From the NCBI RefSeq assembly GCF_900116145.1, contig NZ_FPAB01000002.1, positions 62,001-126,000 on the forward strand: a DNA stretch of 64,000 nt. Reading direction: 5' to 3'. The DNA is from Streptomyces harbinensis. Lineage in GTDB: Bacteria; Actinomycetota; Actinomycetes; Streptomycetales; Streptomycetaceae. Positions 45,250 to 52,867 of the stretch are shown piece by piece (the first letter of the stretch is position 1; every line of letters begins with the position of its first letter). The notes below the pieces were generated by a model, which searched no databases, had not been told where the DNA came from, and saw nothing but the letters and a program-made list of their open reading frames with translations. The translations under genes were made by a program, and so were the position numbers.

Positions 45250-46764
45250 GTGACCGCACCCGCAGGAACGCCCCACGCGCCGCCGGCCCTGGGCCCCGCC
45301 GCCGACGAAGGGCTCGCCCGGCGGCTGCGCGCGCTCGCCTGCACCGCGCCGCTGCACGACCTCGACGCCCGCAAGGCCAACCTCGCCGGCGAGTACGGCA
45401 TATACACCATGGCCGAGGTGGCGCTCGCCGCCATCGACCTGGTCACCCTCAGCATGGACTTCGACACCGGCGCCGACCACGAGCAGGTCGTCGCCCGCCT
45501 GCTGCCCCGCGTCGCCGCCCAGGCGCCCGGCCGCGCCGCCGCCGAGCACGACCGGGTCGCCCGCTGGGTCCTCGACAACCTCATCAACGTCGGCAGCGTC
45601 GACCGCGGATTCCGCGCCGTCTACGGCACCTTCGGGCCCGACGGCGCCTACGTCCGCCGCGACTACGACTTCAAGCTCATCGAGGAAGTCCCGGGCCCCG
45701 GCGGCGGGGTGTACCTGCGCACCACCGACGAGGCCGTCAACGTCCTGGTCGGCGCCCTGGACACCGACGTCACCAGCGCGCAGATCGCCGCCGAGGTCAA
45801 GCTGGAGGTGCTCATCAGCCGCGGCCGGCTGGCGGACGCCCAGCTCGCCGCCGAAGCCGCCCGCTACCGCACCGTCCAGTACGCCGAGACCCTGCGCCGC
45901 GCCCTGGAGGCCACCCGGCGCAACGTCCGGGCCGTCGACTGGCTGCGCACCGTCCCCGACCTGATCACCGAGGCCCTGGACCACATCGCCGACCGCTACC
46001 GGCACGAGAACGCCATCCTCACCAACATCCGGCGCGCCCGCGACGAGGCGATAGAGCCCGAACACAAGCTGCGCGCCGCCGAGCTGGTCGACATCGTCAA
46101 GGACTGCATCCGCCGGCACACCCAGCTCCAGTCCCGGCTGCTGGAGGCAGGACCGCTCTTCCGCGCCGAGCAGGACCGGCAGGCGTTCGCCCCGCCCGCC
46201 GCCCGCGCCGGAGTGGACCTGTACGGGCAACTGCTCGCCCCGCTGCTGCCCGAGCCGCTGGAGCGCGCCGCCCGGGTCACCGACGCCTGGTTCGCCCGGG
46301 GCACAGGACCGCGCACCCCCGGCGCGGTACGGCTGGCCGACCTCACCGAACTGCTCCTCACCCCGCCGGTGCCCCGCGAACACCTCGGCGCCGAACTGCC
46401 CGAGCCGGATCTGGTCGCCACCCCCGACGACTCCCGGTTCAGCGAGGAACAGCTGGCCACCGCCCTGGACATACTGGACCTGCCGCCCGACGCGCCGCGC
46501 CGGCTGTCCGGGCTGCTGGAACAGGCCCGCCGCCGGGCCCCCGGCGACCCCGAACTGCCCTACCTGCTGACCCTGCTGGCCGTGCATGCCGCCAGCCCCC
46601 CGGTCGGCACCGCCTACCGGCAGGGCGAGAAGCGGCTGCTGTTCGCCGTCGACGACGGCACCCCCCTGCACGACCCGGAGTACGGCGGCGCCGACCTGAT
46701 CGTCGGCACCGCACTGCTGGACGCGGCCGGCATGGCCGCCGATCGCTCGGAGAGCCCGTCATGA
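45250..46764 (+). CDS. Kleisin-like subunit of a MukBEF/Wadjet-like complex (JetA/MukF position)
   Basis: The 504-residue, largely helical protein is the first gene of a three-gene operon that ends in an SMC-like ATPase. In mukFEB and in Wadjet jetABC the first gene is the kleisin (MukF or JetA). Size, helical content ('DLITEALDHIADRYRHENAILTNIRRARDEAIE') and the terminal winged-helix-like region support that by position, but I cannot recognise a named kleisin motif with certainty. It would link the heads of the SMC-like dimer and recruit the next subunit. GTG at 45241 is an alternative start. The stop overlaps the next ATG (ATGA). Confidence 0.6.
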   Translation: MTAPAGTPHAPPALGPAADEGLARRLRALACTAPLHDLDARKANLAGEYGIYTMAEVALAAIDLVTLSMDFDTGADHEQVVARLLPRVAAQAPGRAAAEHDRVARWVLDNLINVGSVDRGFRAVYGTFGPDGAYVRRDYDFKLIEEVPGPGGGVYLRTTDEAVNVLVGALDTDVTSAQIAAEVKLEVLISRGRLADAQLAAEAARYRTVQYAETLRRALEATRRNVRAVDWLRTVPDLITEALDHIADRYRHENAILTNIRRARDEAIEPEHKLRAAELVDIVKDCIRRHTQLQSRLLEAGPLFRAEQDRQAFAPPAARAGVDLYGQLLAPLLPEPLERAARVTDAWFARGTGPRTPGAVRLADLTELLLTPPVPREHLGAELPEPDLVATPDDSRFSEEQLATALDILDLPPDAPRRLSGLLEQARRRAPGDPELPYLLTLLAVHAASPPVGTAYRQGEKRLLFAVDDGTPLHDPEYGGADLIVGTALLDAAGMAADRSESPS

Positions 46765-47666
46765 CCACCCCCGCCGACACCCCCGTCAGCGACCCCGGGG
46801 ACGAGCGGGACGGCACCCCGTCCGCCCCCGCCACCGGCACCGCGCCGGTGACCCCGGCGGACGCCGCCGACGCCGCCCGGCTGGTCTCCTTCGGCCTCCA
46901 GCCCAGACTGCTCCCGGCCCGCGACACCGAGTACGCCGGCCTGCTGCGCCGCTACCAGGAGGACCCGGCCTTCGCCCGGCTCGCCGACGCGGTTGCCACC
47001 GGTCTCGGGCTGATCGTCCTGGAGGTGTCCACCCGCGCCGGGATGGCGCTCACCGCCGCCGAGGACTCGGTGTTCGCGGTCCGCATGAGCGAGTACGCCC
47101 GCCGCACCACCGCCGACTCCGCCGACCGCTTCCTGCACGGCCTCGCCCACCTCGCCGTCGCCGCCCTCGCCTTCCCGCGCCCGCAGGACCTCGCCGACGA
47201 CGGCTACATCGGCCGGATCACCATCAACGGCGTCGACTCCTTCGTCCGCCAGGCCTGCCGGCGCCTGGAGGAGCGCGCCGCGGAAGCCGGTGAGAACTCC
47301 GACCCCGCCACCGGCGCCCCGGGCCTGGAGGCCGCCTGGCGGGTGTACGCCCGGCGCAGCGCCACCGGCGCCACCAAGGACGCCCGGCGGCTGGCCGGTT
47401 CGACCACCGGCATCGTCGGCAAGGCGGTGGCCTTCCTCACCGACTCCGGCTTCCTCCAGCGCACCGGGGACGACGCCGGCGGCGCCTACCGCACCACCGC
47501 CCGCTACCAGCTCCAGGTCCGCGACATGGCCGCCGGCGCCGCGCTCGCCGAACTGCTGGAGCTGGGCATCGTGCCGGTCAGCGACGGCACCGCCTCGCTG
47601 CTGCCGCCCGACACCACCGACGACCTCGACCTGGTGGACGGCGCGGGACTGCCGTTCCACAGCTGA
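46761..47666 (+). CDS. Kite-like subunit of a MukBEF/Wadjet-like complex (JetB/MukE position)
   Basis: The 301-residue protein has an acidic, disordered head (~1-35), then a helical and winged-helix-like body ('YAGLLRRYQEDPAFARLADAVATGLGLIVLEVS', 'KAVAFLTDSGFLQRTGDDAGGAYRTTARYQLQVRDMA'). The 'FLxxxGFLxxxxxxx..YRxTxRYQLQVRD' stretch is a typical wing as found in MukE/JetB-type DNA-binding kite proteins. It is translationally coupled to the first gene by a 4-nt overlap and lies 71 nt before the SMC-like gene. The assignment rests on gene order plus this fold guess. Confidence 0.6.
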   Translation: MTTPADTPVSDPGDERDGTPSAPATGTAPVTPADAADAARLVSFGLQPRLLPARDTEYAGLLRRYQEDPAFARLADAVATGLGLIVLEVSTRAGMALTAAEDSVFAVRMSEYARRTTADSADRFLHGLAHLAVAALAFPRPQDLADDGYIGRITINGVDSFVRQACRRLEERAAEAGENSDPATGAPGLEAAWRVYARRSATGATKDARRLAGSTTGIVGKAVAFLTDSGFLQRTGDDAGGAYRTTARYQLQVRDMAAGAALAELLELGIVPVSDGTASLLPPDTTDDLDLVDGAGLPFHS

Positions 47667-47737
47667 CCCGCCCGCCCCCGCGCACCGCACCGCACCGTCC
47701 GCCGCCCGCCCCGCCCACGCCACGAGAGCCCAGCCAC

Positions 47738-50700
47738 ATGTACGAGTTGTCCCGGGTCCGCCTCTACTCGATCGGACCGGCCGGCGCCCGCTACGCCGAC
47801 ACCGTCCTCGATCTGCGCGGAGTCGGCGACGTGGTGCCGCAGCCCGCCCCCGCCCAGGCCGACTTCTTCGAGGAGGAGCCCACCGGCCCGCCGCGCCGCC
47901 CGGCCCCGGCCGGCGTGCTCTTCCTGGAGAACGGCGGCGGCAAGTCCGTACTGCTCAAGCTGATCTTCTCGGTGATGCTCCCCGGCCACCGCAACACCCT
48001 CGGCGGGGCCAGCTCCGGTGTGCTGCGCAAATTCCTGCTCGCGGACGACTGCGGACACGTGGCCCTGGAGTGGCAGCACACGCTCACCGGCGAGAGCGTG
48101 GTGGTCGGCAAGGTCAGCGAGTGGCGCGGACGCCAGGTCTCCGGCGACCCGCGCAAGTTCGCCGAGGCGTGGTACTCCTTCCGGCCCGGCCCCGGCATGA
48201 ACCTCGACTCCCTGCCGGTCGCCGAATCCACCGCGCTGCGGCCCCGCGAGGAGCAGGCCGAGGGCACCTCCGGCGCCCGCGGCAGACGCCGCACCATGAA
48301 GGGCTTCCGCGACGTCCTCACCGAGACCGGCAAGGCCTACCCCAACCTGGACGTGGTGTGGGAGGAGATCCACGAACGCTGGATCGAGCAGCTGCAACGG
48401 CTCGGCCTCGACCCGGAACTCTTCCGCTACCAGCGGGAGATGAACGCCGACGAGGGCGAGGCCGCCGGCCTGTTCGCCGTCAAGAACGACTCCGACTTCA
48501 CCGACCTGCTGCTGCGCGCGGTCACCGACACCCGCGACACCGACGGGCTCGCCGACCTCGTGCACGGCTTCGCCCACAAACTGGGCCGCCGCGCCGAACT
48601 GACCGCGGAACGCGACTTCACGGCCGGCTCGCTCGATCTGCTGAGCCGGATCGGCGAGGCCGCCGCCGAACGCGAACAGGCCCGCACCGTGCACACCGCG
48701 GCCGAACGGCGGGTCCGCGCCCTGGCCGGCCGGCTCGCCGCCCGCGCCCGCACCGAGCGGGAGCGGGCGGCGGAGCTGGCCGCCTCGGTCGAGTCCGCCG
48801 AGGCCGCGGTCGCCGCAGCCGGACGCGAACGGGCCGACGCCTCCGCCATCGCCGCCGAACTCGCCTACCGCAACGCCTCCCTGGCCCTGGCGGCGGCCGA
48901 GAAAGCGGCAGCGGCCCAGCGCCGGGAGCTGACCGACGCGCGCACCCTGCACGCGGCCTGGCAGGCCGCCGAGACGGTGCTGGCCCACCGGGCCGCCGCC
49001 GACCGCTCGGCACGGGTCGCCGCCGCCATCCGGGAAGCCGAACGGGACGCCGCCCCCGCGCTCGCCGCCCGCGGCAAGGCCGCCGGCGAACTGGTGCGCG
49101 CCCTGCACGCGGCGGCCGAGGACAGCGAACGGGCGGCCGGAGAACAGGAGGAGCGCTCGGCGCAGCTCCAGCGCGAGTCGGAGTCCGCCCACCGCGACGC
49201 GACCGCCGCGGCCACCGAGGCGCAGCGCGCCCGCAGCGAATCCGAGCATCTGCGGCAGCGGCTGGCCGAGGTCGAGGCGGAGACGGCCGAAGCGGTCCGC
49301 AACGGCTGGCTGGAAGGCGCCGACCCGGCCCGCGCCGCCCTGTCCGCGAGCGACGCCGAGAAGAGCGCCGCCGCGGCCTGGGAGACGGCCCGCGAGGCGG
49401 CGGCGCTGGCCGGCGAACGGCTGCGGGACGCCACCGCTGCCCACTCCGGCGCCGACCTGCTGGCCGCCCGCTCGATGGACGCCGCCACCGCGGCCGAGGC
49501 CGCCTGGCAGGCCGAACACGCCACCGCCACCGCCCTGGCCCGCGAACCCCGGCTCGCCGAACTCCTCGGTCTGGCCCAGGCCGCCGGCGCCCCACCCGAG
49601 CCCACCGAGGACGCCGCGCCCGCCCCGGGCCGGGCCGACGCGCCCCGCGGCACCGACGACGGGCCGCTCACCGCCGAGGAACTGGACCGCAACGCCGAAG
49701 CGCTCACCGCCCTGCTGGAGGAGCGGGTCGGCGGCGCCGAACGGCTGCTGTTCGAACTGCGCACCGCCGCCGCCGACGACGCCCGCATCCTCGGCGCGCT
49801 CGGCGACGGCGGCCTGCTGCCGCCCGGCCCCGACGTGCTGGCCACCGTCGAATTCCTCGGCGAGCACGGTATCCCCGCGCTGCCCGGCTGGCGCTACCTC
49901 GCCCAGGCCGTCGACCCCGCCGACCACGCCGCCGTGCTGGCCGCCCGGCCCGAACTCGTCGACGGCGTGATCATCACCGACCCCGGCAGCCACGCCCGCG
50001 CCCGCGAAGCCCTGGCCGGCGCCGCCCTGCTGCCCCGTTCCACCGTCGCCGTCGGCACCGCCGCCGCGCTCCTGGCCCCCACCCCGCCGCCCGGCGGCCC
50101 GGACAGCGGGGTCTTCCTCGTCCCGCCCAACCCGGCCATGCACGACGAACGCGCCGCCGACGACGAACGCCAGGCGCTGCGCCGGCGCGCCGGCGAGCGG
50201 GACACCGAGATCCGCACCCTCGCCGCCCGGCTGGCCGGCGACCGTACCCTGGCCGCCCGGCTCGCCTCCTGGCGGGCCTCGTGCCCCGCCGGCCGGCTCG
50301 CCGAACTCGCCGCCGCCGCCGAGGAGGCGGGCGAGCGCGCCGCCGCCGCCCGGCAGCGGCTCACCGAGGCGAGCGCGGCCCGCGCCGAGGCCGAGGAGGC
50401 CGCCCAGGAGGCCACCCGGATCCGCGACGAGGCCCAGGACCGCGTCCAGCGCGCCCGCCGCTCCGCCGACGCGCTCGCCGGACTCGCCTTCCGGCTGCGC
50501 GAACGCGCCGGCTGGCAGTCCCGGCTGCGGGAACTCGCCGTCGAGGCCGCCGACGCCGAAGCCGCCGCCGTCACCTGCCTGGAGCGCGCCCGCGCCGCCG
50601 ACGAGGACCGGCGCGCCGCCCAGCGCGCCGCCGACGACACCCGCCGCACCGCCCGCGCCCTGCGCGCCGAACGCGCCCAGATCACCGGCGTCCCCGACGA

Positions 50701-52411
50701 CCTGCCCGCCGAGCCGCCCACCGCCGCCCTCCCCGACCTGCGCGAGGCGTACCGCACGGCCTCCCAGCTGTACGAGAAGGTCGGCGTCGGCGCCGACCTG
50801 CGCGCCGAACAGGCCCGTGCCGAGGGCGACGAGAGCGCGGCGAGCGCCGCCCTGGAACGGCTCACCAACAAGGTCCGCACCCGCGCCGCCAGACTCCTCG
50901 CCGAACTCGACGGCGCCGACGGCCCCTCCCGGCAGGCCGCCGCCGCCCGCGCCGAATCCCACGTCCAGCTGCTGGAGACCCGCTCCTCCACCGCCAGCGA
51001 ACAACTGGGCCGGCTGCGCGGCGAAGCCGAACGCCTCGCCCCCGCCGAGGGCGAGGCCCACACCGAACTGCCCGCCGACCGCGTCCCCACCGACGCCGGC
51101 CACGCCCGCGACCTGCTGCGCACCGCCACCGCCGAACTCGCCGCCCGCGAGGACACCCTGACGGCCGCCCGCGCCGCACTGGAGGAGCTGGTACGCGAGC
51201 ACCACACCGCCCGCGACGGCGCCGGCGGCTTCGAGGAGACCGCCGCCCTGCTGCGCGACCTGCTGCGCGATCCGCAGCCGGAACAGCCTCCCGGCGACGG
51301 CGCGGACCCGGACACCCCCTACCCCGGCACCCTCGCCGAGGCCCGGCAGTCCGCCACCGACGCCCGCCGCGCCCTGCGCTCGTGCGCCGCCGCCCTCACC
51401 GCCGCCGACGCGGCGGTCCGCGACGCCGGCGACCTGCTCGTGCGGCACGCCAACTCCGCCCGCTACGAGCAGGTCCGCACCCCCGCCCGGCAGCAGATCC
51501 GCGAACTGCCCGCCGCCGCCCTGCCCGAGCACGCCACCGCCTGGGCCGAGGCGTTCGCACCCCGGCTGCGCGTCCTCACCGACGAACTCGCCCAGCTGGA
51601 ACGCAACCGCGACTCCATCGTGGACCGGCTGCGCGGCCTCGTCGAATCCTCCCTGGCCACCCTCCGCTCCGCCCAGCGGCTGTCCCGGCTGCCCGAGGGC
51701 CTGGGGGAGTGGTCCGGGCAGGAGTTCCTGCGCATCCGCTTCGAGGACCCCGACCAGGCCACCCTCAGCGAACGGCTCGGCGAGGTCATCGACGAGACCA
51801 CCCGCGCCGCCGTCAAGAAGAACTCCGACCTGCGCCGCGACGGCATGTCCCTGCTGCTGCGCGGCACCCACGCCGCCCTGCGCCCGGGCGGCGTCGCCGT
51901 CGAGATCCTCAAGCCCGACGCCGTCCTGCGCGCCGAGCGGGTGCCGGTCGGCCAGATGGGCGACGTGTTCTCCGGCGGACAGCTGCTCACCGCCGCCATC
52001 GCCCTGTACTGCACCATGGCCGCCCTGCGCAGTAACGACCGGGGCCGCGACAAGCACCGGCACGCCGGCACCCTCTTCCTCGACAACCCCATCGGCCGCG
52101 CCAACGCCACCTACCTTCTGGAGCTCCAGCGCGCCGTGGCCGACGCCCTGGGCGTCCAGCTGCTGTACACCACGGGCCTGTTCGACACCACTGCGCTGGC
52201 CGAGTTCCCCCTCGTGATCCGGCTGCGCAACGACGCGGACCTGCGCGCCGGGCTCAAATACATCAGCGTCGAGGAGCACCTGCGCCCCGGACTGCCCCAG
52301 CAGCGCTCCGGCGAGAGCGAGACCATCCACGGCGAGATCACCGCTACCCGGGTCTACCGCAAGCCCGGGGCGGACCCGGCGGCGGAAGCCGGAGCCGCCC
52401 CCGCTCAGTGA
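47738..52411 (+). CDS. SMC/MukB/JetC-like ATPase with a LDNP Walker B
   Basis: The 1557-residue protein has a Walker A near the start (LFLENGGGKSVLLK, 65-72 core). It also has long Ala/Glu/Arg coiled coils (~250-680 and ~790-1300), a compact hinge-like domain (~690-790; 'GIPALPGWRYLAQAVDP'), and a C-terminal signature VFSGGQLLTAA (1410-1420). Walker B reads TLFLDNPIGRAN (1445-1456). The catalytic glutamate that normally follows the Walker B aspartate is asparagine. 'GVQLLYTTGLFDTTALAEFP' is the final switch region. It is about the size of MukB. No JetD/MksG-type nuclease is adjacent. Chromosome organisation, or plasmid/phage defence of the Wadjet kind, are the two plausible roles. The 3' end overlaps the next gene by 7 nt. 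Confidence 0.85.
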   Translation: MYELSRVRLYSIGPAGARYADTVLDLRGVGDVVPQPAPAQADFFEEEPTGPPRRPAPAGVLFLENGGGKSVLLKLIFSVMLPGHRNTLGGASSGVLRKFLLADDCGHVALEWQHTLTGESVVVGKVSEWRGRQVSGDPRKFAEAWYSFRPGPGMNLDSLPVAESTALRPREEQAEGTSGARGRRRTMKGFRDVLTETGKAYPNLDVVWEEIHERWIEQLQRLGLDPELFRYQREMNADEGEAAGLFAVKNDSDFTDLLLRAVTDTRDTDGLADLVHGFAHKLGRRAELTAERDFTAGSLDLLSRIGEAAAEREQARTVHTAAERRVRALAGRLAARARTERERAAELAASVESAEAAVAAAGRERADASAIAAELAYRNASLALAAAEKAAAAQRRELTDARTLHAAWQAAETVLAHRAAADRSARVAAAIREAERDAAPALAARGKAAGELVRALHAAAEDSERAAGEQEERSAQLQRESESAHRDATAAATEAQRARSESEHLRQRLAEVEAETAEAVRNGWLEGADPARAALSASDAEKSAAAAWETAREAAALAGERLRDATAAHSGADLLAARSMDAATAAEAAWQAEHATATALAREPRLAELLGLAQAAGAPPEPTEDAAPAPGRADAPRGTDDGPLTAEELDRNAEALTALLEERVGGAERLLFELRTAAADDARILGALGDGGLLPPGPDVLATVEFLGEHGIPALPGWRYLAQAVDPADHAAVLAARPELVDGVIITDPGSHARAREALAGAALLPRSTVAVGTAAALLAPTPPPGGPDSGVFLVPPNPAMHDERAADDERQALRRRAGERDTEIRTLAARLAGDRTLAARLASWRASCPAGRLAELAAAAEEAGERAAAARQRLTEASAARAEAEEAAQEATRIRDEAQDRVQRARRSADALAGLAFRLRERAGWQSRLRELAVEAADAEAAAVTCLERARAADEDRRAAQRAADDTRRTARALRAERAQITGVPDDLPAEPPTAALPDLREAYRTASQLYEKVGVGADLRAEQARAEGDESAASAALERLTNKVRTRAARLLAELDGADGPSRQAAAARAESHVQLLETRSSTASEQLGRLRGEAERLAPAEGEAHTELPADRVPTDAGHARDLLRTATAELAAREDTLTAARAALEELVREHHTARDGAGGFEETAALLRDLLRDPQPEQPPGDGADPDTPYPGTLAEARQSATDARRALRSCAAALTAADAAVRDAGDLLVRHANSARYEQVRTPARQQIRELPAAALPEHATAWAEAFAPRLRVLTDELAQLERNRDSIVDRLRGLVESSLATLRSAQRLSRLPEGLGEWSGQEFLRIRFEDPDQATLSERLGEVIDETTRAAVKKNSDLRRDGMSLLLRGTHAALRPGGVAVEILKPDAVLRAERVPVGQMGDVFSGGQLLTAAIALYCTMAALRSNDRGRDKHRHAGTLFLDNPIGRANATYLLELQRAVADALGVQLLYTTGLFDTTALAEFPLVIRLRNDADLRAGLKYISVEEHLRPGLPQQRSGESETIHGEITATRVYRKPGADPAAEAGAAPAQ

Positions 52412-52746
52412 TCGCGGTACCCGGCGGACTTGCGCCCGCGGGCCACGCTGCTCGGCACGGACACCACCCCGTGCCGCTGCCGCCAGGCCTGCCGGGTGAT
52501 CCAGATGTCCAGCACCGCCCAGGTCGCCACCACCGTGGAGGCGACCGAGGAGATCGTCATCGGCAGCGCCAGCCAGGACCCGGCCAGCGTGCACAGCAGG
52601 ACCACGACCACCTGACTGAGCGTCAGTGCGATGATGATGACCGCCCGTACCGCCGCGTTGCGCACGGGATCGGGCATCCGGGGTCTCGCATACACTCCGC
52701 CGTCCTCCGGTACGGTGAGATGTTCTGTTATGTCCCGCGGCTCCAT
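52405..52746 (-). CDS. Small two-pass membrane protein
   Basis: The 113-residue protein has two hydrophobic helices, about 37-57 (AVIIIALTLSQVVVVLLCTL) and 64-83 (ISSVASTVVATWAVLDIWIT), and a basic tail (RQAWRQRHG). The head 'DITEHLTVPEDGGVYARPRMPDP' is conserved-looking. No enzyme motif is seen. It sits between the SMC-like operon (convergent, 7-nt overlap) and the conservon (divergent, 121 nt). The start is uncertain, as no ribosome site is visible; a GTG near residue 19 is possible. Confidence 0.6.
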   Translation of the reverse strand: MEPRDITEHLTVPEDGGVYARPRMPDPVRNAAVRAVIIIALTLSQVVVVLLCTLAGSWLALPMTISSVASTVVATWAVLDIWITRQAWRQRHGVVSVPSSVARGRKSAGYRDH

Positions 52747-52867
52747 GGTAAGGCGCCGCCCGGCGTACGCCCTCACCAAGTCCTCACGCCCAGCCGCTCG
52801 TCGCGGTAGTAGGCTCGCGCTGTCGCAGCACGCAACGGCACGGACACACCCCGGGGAGGGCACGCAC

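Noticed and set aside
47504..52594. A 1696-codon open frame antisense to the SMC-like gene
   Set aside because: Same reason; its Gly/Leu/Val-rich composition comes from the reverse complement of coiled-coil codons, and the sense frame carries real ATPase motifs.
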